From assembly GCF_900103485.1 (NCBI RefSeq), contig NZ_FNHW01000001.1, forward strand, positions 1,771,418-1,835,417: a stretch of 64,000 bases of DNA, read 5' to 3'. Under the pieces are notes generated by a model, which was given only the letters and a program-made list of their open reading frames with translations, was not told where the DNA came from and made no database searches. The stretch is from Fictibacillus solisalsi (GTDB taxonomy: Bacteria; Bacillota; Bacilli; Bacillales; Fictibacillaceae). Below are positions 18,038 through 27,866 of the stretch, in pieces (position 1 is the stretch's first letter; the number at the start of each line of letters is the position of its first letter). Position numbers and translations under genes: made by a program.

Positions 18038-18050
18038 AACCTGTTGTCAA
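18022..18050 (-). promoter_or_regulatory. Candidate sigma-A promoter of nrdJ
   Basis: A perfect TTGACA -35 is followed after 17 bases by TAGTAT. The 10-mer TTTGACAACA containing the -35 is repeated 17 bp further upstream (18059-18068). The rest of the gap up to lipM shows only the lipM terminator and no recognisable cobalamin riboswitch. Confidence 0.55.
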
Positions 18051-18249
18051 AATATTTATGTTGTCAAACTAGGAAAACCAAGCTTTCGTAAGAAAATCAG
18101 TGAACGAATTGTTTTTCCTGCATCAAACCGCCTTAAATCCTATAGATTTAAAGATTGAAAAATGGCCGCTTTTTAGGAACGTTGAAACAACAAGCATTTT
18201 GAAGTTGGGTCAGAAAAGCAAAAAAAATTTTTTCTGCTCTTGACATCCA

Positions 18250-18286
18250 AAAATAAAAACCGAGACAACAAAATCTTGTCCCGATT
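18250..18286 (-). terminator. Intrinsic terminator after lipM
   Basis: An 8-bp stem (CGGGACAA/TTGTCTCG with one G-T pair) is followed by TTTTTATTTTT on the minus strand. Confidence 0.82.
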
Positions 18287-18292
18287 TTCGCC

Positions 18293-19129
18293 TTATCTTC
18301 TAAACGTCCACTCTTTGCTTCTATATCTTGTTTCTGCAATCTGTTCAACTTCTCTTTTTTGCTCGTCGCTTAACTCATATGGCTGCAAATTAAGATTCAA
18401 ACCGGATTCAAACCCGTCATAAAAAGCTTGTTTGGCCTCTTCGGGCGTAACCGGTTTTTCACGAAGCTCATTCATCGCCACCGCTTTGCTTTTAAATGCT
18501 CTTTGCATTCTCTCCCTCACCCGGTCGCTTGGATAAACAAACAGGTCAAACAGCTTGTCTTCGTCAAGATCCAGCAAGATGGAACCGTGCTGTAGGATCA
18601 CACCTTTTTGACGGGTTTGGGCGCTTCCGGCGACTTTTCGTCCTTCCACCACGAGCTCATACCAGGAAGGAGCGTCAAAACAGACAGCAGAGCGGGGATT
18701 TTTCAAGCCTGCTTTTTCTTCTTCCGTACGGGGAATGGCAAAATAGGCTTCGAGGCCTAGATTGCGAAATCCCTGCAGAATACCTTCAGAAATAACACGG
18801 TACGCCTCGGTTACCGTTTTTGGCATGTTGGGATGCTCTTCACTCACGATCACACTGTATGTAAGCTCTTTGTCATGAAGAACGCCGCGTCCGCCGGTTG
18901 GCCGGCGCACAAAACCGAGTCCGTATTGTTTTACCGCCTCTAGGTTAATTTCCTTCTCAGCTTTTTGAAAATAACCAATGGACAAGGTAGCGGGATTCCA
19001 TCCATAAAACCGGATAACAGGGGGAATCTTTCCTTCGCTGTGCCATGTCAGCAACGCTTCATCCAACGCCATATTGTAGGCAGGATCGCAATTTCCTGAA
19101 TCAATGAATAACCACTTTTCTCTTTCCAT
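18293..19129 (-). CDS. lipM: Octanoyl-[carrier protein]:GcvH octanoyltransferase LipM
   Basis: LipM moves octanoate from acyl carrier protein to GcvH, the first step of lipoate assembly in Bacillus. The 278-residue protein contains the catalytic cysteine at position 150 in [12 protein letters not shown], the same number as in B. subtilis, plus [12 protein letters not shown] and the lysine motif [11 protein letters not shown]. The frame is open upstream for 63 codons, but AAAGGAGATAG lies just before the ATG of MEREKW and a promoter falls inside the extension. Nearby gcv genes use lipoylated GcvH, so the location is functionally sensible. Confidence 0.95.
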   Translation of the reverse strand: MEREKWLFIDSGNCDPAYNMALDEALLTWHSEGKIPPVIRFYGWNPATLSIGYFQKAEKEINLEAVKQYGLGFVRRPTGGRGVLHDKELTYSVIVSEEHPNMPKTVTEAYRVISEGILQGFRNLGLEAYFAIPRTEEEKAGLKNPRSAVCFDAPSWYELVVEGRKVAGSAQTRQKGVILQHGSILLDLDEDKLFDLFVYPSDRVRERMQRAFKSKAVAMNELREKPVTPEEAKQAFYDGFESGLNLNLQPYELSDEQKREVEQIAETRYRSKEWTFRR

Positions 19130-19157
19130 ATAACTATCTCCTTTTTGATACCTTACT

Positions 19158-19185
19158 AGTTTATCAAAACTATAACTTCTGTCAA
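19158..19185 (-). promoter_or_regulatory. Candidate sigma-A promoter of lipM
   Basis: A perfect TTGACA and TAAACT are 16 bases apart on the minus strand, about 30 bases ahead of the lipM start. Confidence 0.55.
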
Positions 19186-19220
19186 AACACAAAGTACTGC
19201 CAATTTTTAATATTATTCTT

Positions 19221-19249
19221 TTGATTCTGGACCTCGGTGAAGATATAAT
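19221..19249 (+). promoter_or_regulatory. Sigma-A promoter of yqhL
   Basis: TTGATT and a perfect TATAAT are separated by 17 bases, ending about 30 bases upstream of the yqhL ATG. It diverges from the lipM promoter. Confidence 0.7.
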
Positions 19250-19280
19250 TAAAGGAGATATAAAAAAGGAGTGCAAGCAT

Positions 19281-19658
19281 ATGGAATGGATTATCGTTCT
19301 TGTCATTTTGGCAGCCATACTTGTTTATCTTGTTGTAACTGCCCTGAACCAAAAAAGATACTTAAAGACATTGAGTGAAGAGGAATTTAGAGCGGGCTAC
19401 CGAAAAGCCCAGCTAATTGATGTGCGTGAACCGGATGAGTTCAAAAAAGGGCATATCCTTGGCGCCAGAAACATTCCCCTTACCCAGATGAAGCAGCGAA
19501 AAATGGAAATACGCCCGGACAAGCCGGTTTATCTATATTGCGAAAGCGGCATGCGCAGCGCCAGAGCGGCACAATTCTTGCGCAAAAACAAATATACAGA
19601 TCTTTCTCAATTACGAGGCGGATTTAAAAAATGGACAGGCAAGGTAAAATCTTCATAA
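19281..19658 (+). CDS. yqhL: Membrane-anchored rhodanese-like protein YqhL
   Basis: An N-terminal membrane helix ([20 protein letters not shown]) carries a cytoplasmic rhodanese domain with [21 protein letters not shown] and the active-site loop YCESGMRS, whose Cys would accept sulfur. Length is 125 residues. The ATG follows AAGGAG at good spacing; an upstream in-frame extension overlaps the promoter and is not used. Its sulfur substrate is unknown. Confidence 0.93.
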   Translation: MEWIIVLVILAAILVYLVVTALNQKRYLKTLSEEEFRAGYRKAQLIDVREPDEFKKGHILGARNIPLTQMKQRKMEIRPDKPVYLYCESGMRSARAAQFLRKNKYTDLSQLRGGFKKWTGKVKSS

Positions 19659-19660
19659 AC

Positions 19661-19702
19661 AAAAATAAAAGGTTCGGGATTATTTTCCCGAACCTTTTTT
19701 CT
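19661..19702. terminator. Bidirectional terminator between yqhL and gcvPB
   Basis: A stem of about 13 bp (AAAAGGTTCGGGA/TCCCGAACCTTTT) flanked by A-rich sequence and TTTTTT serves both convergent genes. Confidence 0.92.
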
Positions 19703-19710
19703 ATTGCTCT

Positions 19711-21168
19711 TTACTTTACATAACGTAATACCGGTTTACGGGCAGCCATCGCTTCATCCAGCCGCTTAACGACAGTGGAGTGAGGCGCTTCCTGTACAAC
19801 CTCCGGTGACTCTTCTGCTTCTTTGGCGATTTGGATCATAGCATCGATGAATTCATCGAGCGTTTCCTTGGATTCGGTTTCCGTCGGCTCAATCATGATC
19901 GCTTCCTCGACAGATAGCGGGAAGTAGATAGTAGGCGGATGATACCCGAAATCAAGCAGGCGTTTCGCCATATCCAAGGTTCGAACACCAAGCTTCTTCT
20001 GTCTTTTTCCGGACAGAACAAACTCATGCTTACAATGCTGGGTGAACGGCAGATCAAAATGCGGCTCAAGCCTTCTCATCAAATAGTTGGCATTCAGTAC
20101 CGCATACTCGGACACCTGTTTCAGCCCGATCGGTCCCATTGTGCGAATATACGTATACGCACGGACATTGATGCCAAAGTTTCCGTAGTACGGTTTTACC
20201 CGGCCAATGGACTGTGGACGGTCGTATTCAAACGTAAACCCTTCCCCTTTTTTCATCAATACCGGCTTTGGAAGGAATGGAATCAGATCCTTTTTCACAC
20301 CAACAGGTCCTGATCCCGGTCCCCCCCCGCCGTGCGGCCCTGTGAAGGTTTTATGCAGGTTAAGATGGACGACATCAAAGCCCATATCTCCTGGACGCGT
20401 ATAACCCATAATCGCGTTCATATTCGCCCCGTCATAATACAGCTTACCGCCGGCTTCATGGACGATTGCTGCCATCTCAAGGATATGTTCTTCAAACAAA
20501 CCAAGCGTATTCGGATTCGTCAGCATAAGTGCAGCCGTATCTTCTCCTACCACACGCCGTAAATCATCAAGGTCCACCAATCCGCGGTCATCCGATTTGA
20601 CCGTAATGGAATCAAAGCCGGCTACTGTGGCAGAAGCAGGATTAGTTCCGTGTGCGGAATCGGGTACAATAACCTTTGTGCGCTTTTGATCGCCATTGGC
20701 TTCATGATAGGCACGGATCATCATAAGCCCGGTCCACTCCCCATGAGCACCAGCAGCAGGCTGAAGCGTTACCTCGTCCATGCCTGTGATTTCAGCCAGC
20801 GACGTTTGCAGGTTATACATCATCTCCATGGCACCCTGAACCGTTTCTTCTTCCTGAAGCGGATGAATTTGTGCAAAACCGGCATACCGGGCCACGTCTT
20901 CATTGATTTTCGGATTGTATTTCATCGTGCACGAGCCGAGTGGATAAAATCCCGAGTCAACGCCGTGGTTGCGTTTGGAAAGCGCGGTATAGTGGCGCAT
21001 GATTTGCAGCTCGGAAACTTGCGGCAGCTCTGCAGGCTCGGTGCGGACGTAATCATCGGGCAGCAGCGAACCAAGGTCTGCTTCCGGAACATCGAGAGCC
21101 GGGAGACTGTAACCCACTCTGCCTTCTTTTGATAGTTCAAAGATAAGTGACTGATCTTGAGTGTTCAT
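19711..21168 (-). CDS. gcvPB: Glycine dehydrogenase (P protein) subunit 2
   Basis: This is the PLP-binding half of the two-subunit glycine decarboxylase. The PLP lysine lies in [19 protein letters not shown], and the sequence also shows [10 protein letters not shown] and [12 protein letters not shown]. Length 485 is normal. The ATG overlaps the gcvPA stop by one base (TAATG), so translation is coupled, as expected for subunits of one enzyme. It is the last gene of gcvT-gcvPA-gcvPB. Confidence 0.96.
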   Translation of the reverse strand: MNTQDQSLIFELSKEGRVGYSLPALDVPEADLGSLLPDDYVRTEPAELPQVSELQIMRHYTALSKRNHGVDSGFYPLGSCTMKYNPKINEDVARYAGFAQIHPLQEEETVQGAMEMMYNLQTSLAEITGMDEVTLQPAAGAHGEWTGLMMIRAYHEANGDQKRTKVIVPDSAHGTNPASATVAGFDSITVKSDDRGLVDLDDLRRVVGEDTAALMLTNPNTLGLFEEHILEMAAIVHEAGGKLYYDGANMNAIMGYTRPGDMGFDVVHLNLHKTFTGPHGGGGPGSGPVGVKKDLIPFLPKPVLMKKGEGFTFEYDRPQSIGRVKPYYGNFGINVRAYTYIRTMGPIGLKQVSEYAVLNANYLMRRLEPHFDLPFTQHCKHEFVLSGKRQKKLGVRTLDMAKRLLDFGYHPPTIYFPLSVEEAIMIEPTETESKETLDEFIDAMIQIAKEAEESPEVVQEAPHSTVVKRLDEAMAARKPVLRYVK

Positions 21169-22508
21169 TATAGCCCCTCCAATACGTTTGCCATTTTATC
21201 AATCTCGCTCTTGGTGCGAAGTTCAGTTACGGCAATCAGCATATGATTTTCGAGTTCAGGAAAGTCCCTTCCAAGGTCATAGCCGCCGATCATTCCGTGT
21301 TCAAGCAGCTTTTTATTGATTTTTTTGACCGGACCATTCAGCTTCACAACAAATTCATTAAAAAATGGCGCTTTATATGGAATGCTGAATCCTTTTTCAG
21401 AGAGAATGTTTTTCGCATAATGTGCTTTTTGGATGTTTTGTACCGCAATCTCTTTTATCCCCTGCTTGCCAAGGGCTGTCATGGCAACAGATGCAGCCAG
21501 CGCATTCAGCGCCTGGTTGGAACAAATGTTGGACGTTGCCTTATCACGGCGGATATGCTGCTCACGCGCCTGAAGGGTTAAAACAAAACCGCGTTTACCG
21601 TTTTCATCCACTGTTTGGCCGACAAGCCGCCCCGGCACCTTTCTCATCAGCTTTTTGGTTACAGCAAAATAACCGCAATGCGGGCCGCCGAATCCCTGAG
21701 GAATCCCAAATACTTGTGCATCTCCTACGACAATGTCCGCTCCGAATTTCCCAGGAGGAGTCAATACACCAAGAGAGAGTGGATTGCTTGAAACGACAAA
21801 CATGGCTTTTTGGCTGTGAACAATTTCTTCAATTTCCTTCAAAGGTTCCACATTGCCAAAGAAGTTCGGATATTGGACAAGGACACAGGCTGTTTCTTCG
21901 TCCACCGCGCTTTTTAATTCTTCCAGATTTGTTAATCCATCCTTCGTTCCAACTTCCACCACTTCAAGACGCTGCCCGTTGGCATACGTTTGAAGCACTG
22001 CAAGAGATTCGGGATGAACACTTTTGGATACGATAATTTTTTTGCGTTTTGTCTGTCCTGCCGAAAGGAGAGCAGCTTCTGCAAAGGCTGTTCCCCCATC
22101 ATACATGGATGAATTCGCCACATCCATGCCTGTCAGCTCACAGATCATCGTTTGAAATTCAAAGATCGCCTGCAGCTCTCCCTGGGAGATTTCCGGCTGG
22201 TATGGGGTATAGGCGGTATAAAATTCTGAACGCAATGTCACATGGTTCACAATAGAAGGCGTGTAGTGATCGTACACCCCAGCTCCCAAAAAGCTTGTGT
22301 AATCCTTGGTGTTGATATTTTTCTGCGACAGCGCAGTCATATATTTTACAAGCTCAGGTTCAGGCAGTGCAGGTTCGATCTGCAAGTCGCCCTTAAAACG
22401 TACGTTTTCCGGAATGTCTTTAAACAGTTCTTCTGTGGATGAAATGCCGGCCGCTTCCATCATTTCCTTTTTGTCTTGCTCGGTCATTGGCAAATAACGA
22501 AATGTCAT
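21168..22508 (-). CDS. gcvPA: Glycine dehydrogenase (P protein) subunit 1
   Basis: The protein begins [17 protein letters not shown] and includes [36 protein letters not shown] and [14 protein letters not shown], typical of the N-terminal subunit of the split P protein. With GcvPB it decarboxylates glycine and transfers the aminomethyl group to lipoyl-GcvH. An in-frame GTG lies one codon upstream; ATG has the better spacing from GGGAGG. It follows gcvT by 27 bp. Confidence 0.96.
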   Translation of the reverse strand: MTFRYLPMTEQDKKEMMEAAGISSTEELFKDIPENVRFKGDLQIEPALPEPELVKYMTALSQKNINTKDYTSFLGAGVYDHYTPSIVNHVTLRSEFYTAYTPYQPEISQGELQAIFEFQTMICELTGMDVANSSMYDGGTAFAEAALLSAGQTKRKKIIVSKSVHPESLAVLQTYANGQRLEVVEVGTKDGLTNLEELKSAVDEETACVLVQYPNFFGNVEPLKEIEEIVHSQKAMFVVSSNPLSLGVLTPPGKFGADIVVGDAQVFGIPQGFGGPHCGYFAVTKKLMRKVPGRLVGQTVDENGKRGFVLTLQAREQHIRRDKATSNICSNQALNALAASVAMTALGKQGIKEIAVQNIQKAHYAKNILSEKGFSIPYKAPFFNEFVVKLNGPVKKINKKLLEHGMIGGYDLGRDFPELENHMLIAVTELRTKSEIDKMANVLEGL

Positions 22509-22535
22509 CACTGTGTCCTCCCTTTAGGGCTTTGA

Positions 22536-23633
22536 TTAGCTGCGTTTATAAAATGGCGACTTTACAACAACCGCCTTCAAGCGTTTCTGCCTGATTTGCA
22601 CATCGACTTCGGTTCCTAATTCGGCAAATTCTGTTTTGATGAGCGCGAGACCCAAGTTCTTCTTCAAGGTTGGTGATTGTGTTCCGGTTGTAACCTCACC
22701 AATCTGTTCGCCATCCTTGAACACTTCATATTGAGAACGCGGAATCCCTTTATCAATCATCTCAAGGCCGACCAGTTTTCTTGGTGCCCCTTCTTCCTTC
22801 TGTTTCTTTAACACTTCTTTGCCGATAAAGTCAGCTTCTTTATCTGTTTTTACCGCAAAGCCAATCCCTGCTTCAATTGGGGTAATGTCTTTAGTGAGCT
22901 CCTGTCCGTAAAGCGCAAGTTTCGCTTCAAACCGTAGCGTATCGCGTGCACCCAATCCGCAAGGAACCACGCCTTCTTCCTTGCCCGTTTCAAGAATTAC
23001 ATCCCAGAGCTTGACGGCCGCTTCAGGAGAGCAGTAAATTTCAAATCCGTCTTCGCCTGTATAGCCCGTGCGCGATACGAGCGCATGGACTCCCTGAAGG
23101 CTGACATCACGTTTGAATTTGAAAAAGCCAATGGAGGACAGATCGGTCTCTGTCAGCTTTTGCAGTACACTTTCTGCGAGCGGTCCCTGTAATGCTAGCT
23201 GGGCTGTTTCTGCAGAAATATTGGTCAGCTCAACCCCTTCAACCAGATGTGACTGTAGCCAGTCAAAGTCCTTTTCGATGTTGGACGCATTGACAACAAG
23301 CAAGTAGTGGTGGTCGCTGTACTTATACACCAGCAGGTCATCTACCGTGCCGCCGTTTTCGTAGCACATCACCGTATATTGAGCGCCGCCTTCCTTTAAT
23401 TTGGAAAGGTCATTGGTCAGCATGCGCTGTAAAAAGTCACTTGCTCCTTCTCCTTTTACTTCAAATTCACCCATGTGCGAAACATCAAACAGCCCTGCTT
23501 TCGTACGAACCGCTTCGTGTTCCTCGCCAATACGGGAAAACTGGACAGGTAGCTCCCAGCCTCCAAAGTCAATCACTTTTCCGCCATGACCTTTGTAAAT
23601 GTCAAAAAGTGGTGTGCGCTTTAAGTCCCCCAT
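22536..23633 (-). CDS. gcvT: Glycine cleavage system aminomethyltransferase (T protein)
   Basis: GcvT takes the aminomethyl group from GcvH to tetrahydrofolate, releasing ammonia. The 365-residue sequence has [25 protein letters not shown], the folate-binding segment [15 protein letters not shown], and [15 protein letters not shown] near the middle. It is the first gene after the glycine riboswitch, with GGGAGG upstream of the ATG. GcvH is not in this window. Confidence 0.97.
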   Translation of the reverse strand: MGDLKRTPLFDIYKGHGGKVIDFGGWELPVQFSRIGEEHEAVRTKAGLFDVSHMGEFEVKGEGASDFLQRMLTNDLSKLKEGGAQYTVMCYENGGTVDDLLVYKYSDHHYLLVVNASNIEKDFDWLQSHLVEGVELTNISAETAQLALQGPLAESVLQKLTETDLSSIGFFKFKRDVSLQGVHALVSRTGYTGEDGFEIYCSPEAAVKLWDVILETGKEEGVVPCGLGARDTLRFEAKLALYGQELTKDITPIEAGIGFAVKTDKEADFIGKEVLKKQKEEGAPRKLVGLEMIDKGIPRSQYEVFKDGEQIGEVTTGTQSPTLKKNLGLALIKTEFAELGTEVDVQIRQKRLKAVVVKSPFYKRS

Positions 23634-23717
23634 TACGTTTCCTCCCTTTCATCCATCATTGGTAATATTCAAACAATTCCAAGTAAATAAACCATCCGCC
23701 TGCAGAATATGGAAAAC

Positions 23718-23763
23718 ACAAAAAAGGACAGAGAAATACCCTTATTCAGGTATCCCTCTGTCC
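23718..23763 (-). terminator. Riboswitch attenuator ahead of gcvT
   Basis: A stem of about 15 bp begins with GGACAGAGGGATACC, whose 5' arm overlaps the last strand of the second aptamer, and ends with TTTTTT on the minus strand. In the ligand-free RNA this hairpin would end transcription; glycine binding would sequester the 5' arm and allow readthrough. Confidence 0.88.
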
Positions 23764-23945
23764 TTCAACCAGTAAGTTTGGAAAGGGGCATGCCCCTTCG
23801 TTTCTTCGTTGGTGGTCCATAGTGGACGCTCTCCAGAGACGCGTCAAACAAGAGTCTTTTTGCCTGAGAGTTTCGCTCCTGCTTGCTCCTTCGGCGCTAC
23901 CGAAATAGTCTCTCCTCTTGCCTTCATTCGCAAGTATGTTATTGT
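23757..23945 (-). promoter_or_regulatory. Tandem glycine riboswitch controlling gcvT-gcvPA-gcvPB
   Basis: Read on the minus strand, the first aptamer has the canonical landmarks GGAGAGAC, GCGCCGAAGGAGCAA, and AACTCTCAGGCAAAAAGAC. A linker leads to a second aptamer starting TCTGGAGAGCG and ending in AAGGACAGAGG. The second aptamer contains a self-complementary GGGGCATGCCCC arm, and its core reads ACTTACTGG where most members have CTYTCAGG. The element activates the glycine cleavage operon when glycine is abundant. Confidence 0.93.
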
Positions 23946-24091
23946 TGTCCGTCGTCCATACTAGTAAATAGGTTTTGCCTTGGAAACACATTATTATCCT
24001 ATCATTATTTTAGTTTAAAAAGCAACGCAATTTTGAGAATTGAAAACCGCTGTGTGCAGGCGGATTATGATACATAGAAAGGAAAGCGGCC

Positions 24092-25780
24092 ATGAATCTT
24101 AATATCAACTTTAACCGGGAATGGCATGACGAATTTATTAAACGAATGGACGATGATGGCCCCTGGACAAAATGGGAGTTATATAACCTGGCGCTTGAAG
24201 CGGAAAAGAACTTATCAATCCCCGATTTTCTCGGTCTGCAGGCTCCGGGACATCTTCCGCAGCTTACCTTCCTTCCCCATCAGCTTGAGGTTGCAAAAAC
24301 CGTGATTGAAAAAATGAACGGCAAAGCCATCCTCGCCGATGAGGTCGGGCTTGGAAAAACGATTGAAGCCGGGCTGATCCTGAAAGAATACATGATCAGG
24401 GGGCTTGCCAAAAAGGTTCTTATCCTCGTTCCCGCTTCCCTTGTATTGCAGTGGACCGGAGAATTAAACTCCAAGTTTTTTATACCTGCGGTGGCGCAAA
24501 AAAAATCATACGTTTGGGAGCAGTGCGAAGTGGTCGTATCCTCAATCGATACCGCAAAGCGACAGCCTCACCGTGACATTGTCCTGAACCAGGATTATGA
24601 CATTATCGTGATCGATGAAGCTCACAAGCTTAAAAACAAAAACACGAAAAACTATGAATTTGTTCAGCATTTAAAAAAGAAGTTCTGCCTTCTCCTCACT
24701 GCTACACCGGTTCAAAACCGCGTAGAGGAAATCTTTAATCTTGTTTCCTTATTAAAACCCGGGCATCTTGGCAATCAGGAAAACTTTGATAAAGATTTCA
24801 GAAACGACAAGCATTCCTTAAAGAACGAAGAAAAGCTGAAGCAGCTTGTAAACAAAGTGATGGTCCGGAACCGAAGGGAAGAAACAGGGCTAAAATGGCC
24901 CAAACGGTTTGTTAAAACCATACCGATCACCCTTTCTGAGACCGAGCGCAATTTGTACAGCAGCATTTCGGATCTTAAGGAACTGCCTCAGTTCAGCCGA
25001 AGCAAATTTTCAGTTTTAACCTTGCAGCGCGAAGTCTGCAGTTCAAGAGAAGCCTGCTTCATGACACTTAAGAACATGCTTCAAAAAGACCCTAATTCCG
25101 AACATACGATTGTTCCTATCATGAAAAAAATAGAAGAGGTCACCCAAAACTCCAAGGCAATGAAAACGCTCGAGCTCGTACAGTCGATCAATGACAAAGT
25201 GATCATCTTTACCGAATATCGCGCCACCCAGCTCTATCTGCAATGGTATTTGCAGCAGCATGGCATCTCTTCGGTACCGTTTCGCGGCGGATTTAAGCGG
25301 AGCAAGAAAGACTACATGACCCATCTGTTTAAAAACCATGCACAGGTGCTCATTGCCACAGAAGCAGGGGGAGAAGGCATTAACCTCCAATTTTGCCAGC
25401 ATATCATTAACTATGACCTGCCGTGGAATCCGATGCGAATTGAACAGCGGATCGGCCGGATTCATCGGATCGGACAAAAAGGTGACGTTCATATTTATAA
25501 TTTTGCAACAGAGAATACCATAGAAGAACGTATATTGAACCTCCTCTATAACAAGATCAATCTGTTTGAAAGCGTGATTGGTGAGCTTGATGAGATTCTG
25601 GCTAAGTTTGAACTGAAAAACATTGAAACTTACATCTCTGATATTATGCTGAACTCGGAAAGTGAAGGAGAGATGAAAGTGAAAATGGACAATCTTGCCT
25701 CGCTAATCAATCTGGGCGGAGGCATAAAAAAGAAAGGCTGGGAAGAACATGCAACAGCACGAGATTCATCATTTTCTTGA
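24092..25780 (+). CDS. yqhH: SNF2/RapA-like DEAD/DEAH-box helicase YqhH
   Basis: The 562-residue protein has both helicase lobes: Walker A in LADEVGLGKTIEA at about residues 81-93, the DEAH box VIDEAHKLKN, motif III LLLTATPVQN, and lobe two with ATEAGGEGINLQFCQ and QRIGRIHRIGQ. It is close to the HepA/RapA branch of SNF2 ATPases, which remodel nucleic acid-protein complexes, but it lacks the RapA extra domains. It overlaps yqhG by 32 bp. Its role in Bacillus is not established as far as I know. Confidence 0.92.
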   Translation: MNLNINFNREWHDEFIKRMDDDGPWTKWELYNLALEAEKNLSIPDFLGLQAPGHLPQLTFLPHQLEVAKTVIEKMNGKAILADEVGLGKTIEAGLILKEYMIRGLAKKVLILVPASLVLQWTGELNSKFFIPAVAQKKSYVWEQCEVVVSSIDTAKRQPHRDIVLNQDYDIIVIDEAHKLKNKNTKNYEFVQHLKKKFCLLLTATPVQNRVEEIFNLVSLLKPGHLGNQENFDKDFRNDKHSLKNEEKLKQLVNKVMVRNRREETGLKWPKRFVKTIPITLSETERNLYSSISDLKELPQFSRSKFSVLTLQREVCSSREACFMTLKNMLQKDPNSEHTIVPIMKKIEEVTQNSKAMKTLELVQSINDKVIIFTEYRATQLYLQWYLQQHGISSVPFRGGFKRSKKDYMTHLFKNHAQVLIATEAGGEGINLQFCQHIINYDLPWNPMRIEQRIGRIHRIGQKGDVHIYNFATENTIEERILNLLYNKINLFESVIGELDEILAKFELKNIETYISDIMLNSESEGEMKVKMDNLASLINLGGGIKKKGWEEHATARDSSFS

Positions 25781-26543
25781 ACGTTATTTTGAAGCCAATG
25801 AATGCACGGTGGAGGCACGGCACCCCAGCTATATGAAGATTCAGCTGACCGTGGAACTTGATAAGCTATTGATGAACCGACCGTTTTACTGGCACTATCT
25901 GGAGAAAACCGGCGGTGTTCCCAATCCCCTGGCCCTCACACTTGTAACGGGTCAACAAACCCCTCCGGACGGTGGTGGAGAGTTTATCCATTTTGGTTCG
26001 CCCCGGCTTCACCAAATTTTTGCTTCCACCAAGAAACTGGGTTCTTTCATTCGGATGTATGAATCCATCACCCAGCATTCCGGGCAAAACATTGCTCTTC
26101 ACCCTTGGCTGTGTGTAAATATGAAAACCTCATACCAGTGCGACCGCAAAAAAGACCGGATTTCTTCCTATGGGATTCACCTCATTACTGGACGCATGGT
26201 AGAATCTTTTCATGACAAGCTCTCAAATCTTCCGCTGACGCGCAAGATCCCTGACTTCTGTTACACCCTTTCCCCATTCATCCGGCCCATTAGTGGGTTA
26301 AAACGGATCGAAGCGCTTGTGGAACAGGAAATCCGGCAAGATGACCACAGCTGGGCGGAAGATGCCAAGACAAGATGGCGTGAAGACGAAGAGCTTTTGG
26401 ACCGCTTTTATGAGGATGAAGAGGAAAAGCCGGAGTACTACCACGTGGAAAAAGAAGCACTCCGCACTCAGTATGAACCAAAAATCAACGTTGATATCAT
26501 TAATGGCGGATTATTTTATTTGTCTGAGACGGTGATGTCATAA
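25749..26543 (+). CDS. yqhG: YqhG family protein of unknown function, partner gene of helicase yqhH
   Basis: The 264-residue soluble protein begins MQQHEIHHFLERYFEANEC and has the conserved stretch KLLMNRPFYWHYLEKTGGVPNP. The C-terminal third is highly acidic and charged. No catalytic motif is evident. The start lies inside yqhH in another frame (32-bp overlap) and the pair is kept together in Bacillus, so the two products probably act together; this is inference from gene order. Confidence 0.88.
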   Translation: MQQHEIHHFLERYFEANECTVEARHPSYMKIQLTVELDKLLMNRPFYWHYLEKTGGVPNPLALTLVTGQQTPPDGGGEFIHFGSPRLHQIFASTKKLGSFIRMYESITQHSGQNIALHPWLCVNMKTSYQCDRKKDRISSYGIHLITGRMVESFHDKLSNLPLTRKIPDFCYTLSPFIRPISGLKRIEALVEQEIRQDDHSWAEDAKTRWREDEELLDRFYEDEEEKPEYYHVEKEALRTQYEPKINVDIINGGLFYLSETVMS

Positions 26544-26552
26544 TCCTCACAA

Positions 26553-26577
26553 CAAAAAAGAGAGCTGCAATCAGCCC
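26553..26577 (-). terminator. Weak terminator after moaA
   Basis: A 6-bp stem (GGGCTG/CAGCTC with one G-T pair) overlapping the moaA stop is followed on the minus strand by TCTTTTTTG. It may be read from the other side poorly. Confidence 0.5.
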
Positions 26578-27590
26578 CCAATATAAGACATCTCAATTTT
26601 CTTTCTTGTAGCCGCACCCTCCCGGCGTTCGTCGGAATAACGGTCAGTACGATTTTCCCAAATTCTGGAAATAAGTGTATCCAGCTCTTGATCTGTAGCC
26701 CCTTCTCGAAGGGGTGTTTTAATGTCGGTTCCGTTCGAAGCAAACAGGCATGTGTACACCTTGCCGTCAGCAGACAACCTTGCTCTCGTGCAGGAGGAAC
26801 AAAAGGAATCGCTGATGGATGAGATGATGCCAATCTCATTTTCTCCATCGGCAAACTGATAGCGGGAAGCAACCTCACCGTAATAGTTTTCCGGCACGTG
26901 TTGAAGAGGCAGTTCGCTTTGAACGGTCTTAAGAATTTCTTCCTTCGTAACAACTTCTTTCATGTTCCATCCGTTCGTAGTCCCTACATCCATAAATTCA
27001 ATAAACCGAAGAATATAAGGTGTTTTCTTAAAATACTTGGCCATAGGGAGAATTTCCTGTTCGTTCACTCCTTTTCGGACCATCATGTTAACTTTCACTT
27101 GCAGACCCGCTTCATGAGCAGCCTTCATACCTTCGAGCACCGGCTTCACGCCGATTCCCCTGCCGTTGATTCGGCCAAAAAGGTCGGAATTAAGAGAATC
27201 GAGGCTGACGGTAACCCGGTCCATCCCGGCTTTCTTAAGCTCATGGGCGACACGCGGCAAGAGAACACCATTTGTCGTGAGAGCAAGATCTTCGAGACCC
27301 TTGAGCTGGTTCAGTTTCCCGATGAGATCCGGAAGGTCCTTTCTCATCAGCGGTTCACCGCCCGTAATTCTCAACTTGGTTACACCTGAAGCAACAAAAC
27401 GCTCAGCAACCTTAATTATTTCATCAAAGCTTAAGAGCTCTGTCTTTTCCAAAAAAGGATAGTCCTTGTCAAAAATTTCTTTCGGCATACAGTAGGTACA
27501 CCGGAAATTGCATTGGTCTGTTACTGAAATCCGTAAATCTTTCAGAGGCCGTTTCAACCGGTCCAGCAATGCTTTTTCATTTCCCATCAT
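26571..27590 (-). CDS. moaA: GTP 3',8-cyclase MoaA, molybdenum cofactor synthesis
   Basis: MoaA is a radical SAM enzyme that starts molybdopterin synthesis from GTP. The N-terminal cluster motif is CNFRCTYC (Cys near residues 27, 31, 34), the C-terminal cluster is CSSCTRARLSADGKVYTC, and the chain ends in the essential Gly-Gly. Length about 339. Two ATG codons in tandem and an upstream GTG are possible starts. No other early molybdopterin gene lies next to it; mobA is 15 kb away. Confidence 0.96.
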   Translation of the reverse strand: MMGNEKALLDRLKRPLKDLRISVTDQCNFRCTYCMPKEIFDKDYPFLEKTELLSFDEIIKVAERFVASGVTKLRITGGEPLMRKDLPDLIGKLNQLKGLEDLALTTNGVLLPRVAHELKKAGMDRVTVSLDSLNSDLFGRINGRGIGVKPVLEGMKAAHEAGLQVKVNMMVRKGVNEQEILPMAKYFKKTPYILRFIEFMDVGTTNGWNMKEVVTKEEILKTVQSELPLQHVPENYYGEVASRYQFADGENEIGIISSISDSFCSSCTRARLSADGKVYTCLFASNGTDIKTPLREGATDQELDTLISRIWENRTDRYSDERREGAATRKKIEMSYIGG

Positions 27591-27672
27591 TACCACACTT
27601 CTTCATTATAGGTTAATTCAACCCTATCATATATTTTACAAAATGAACAATGTTAGGATTGTACTGTCACTA

Positions 27673-27849
27673 CTACTTTTTGTTCTTTTTAAACGCCATT
27701 CCAAGTGAGAACGGAAGCATGCCAAAAAGCGAAACGAGAACTGGCTGTTTTCGCTCCGCTTTTTGCTGTTTCAGATAAACTTTTTCCTCTTGTGTCCGGC
27801 TCAGCCGTTTAACAAGAGACTCAATCAAAAATTTAAAATACGCATTCAC
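27673..27849 (-). CDS. yqzE: YqzE family small basic protein
   Basis: A 58-residue protein, NAYFKFLIESLVKRLSRTQEEKVYLKQQKAERKQ followed by a hydrophobic FGMLPFSLGMAF and a basic end; this order resembles YqzE of the comG region in B. subtilis. I chose the GTG preceded by AAAGGTG; a TTG four codons upstream is less likely. It follows aroK by 17 bp and ends the comG-aroK-yqzE series. Function unknown. Confidence 0.7.
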   Translation of the reverse strand: MNAYFKFLIESLVKRLSRTQEEKVYLKQQKAERKQPVLVSLFGMLPFSLGMAFKKNKK

Positions 27850-27866
27850 GGGAAACAACACCTTTT

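Noticed and set aside
17971-18292. Cobalamin riboswitch before nrdJ
   Set aside because: I looked for the conserved B12-box and core segments and found none; only a promoter, NrdR-like boxes and the lipM terminator are visible.
19130-19318. Long N-terminal extension of lipM
   Set aside because: It crosses the lipM and yqhL promoters, is not similar to the family and lacks a ribosome site.
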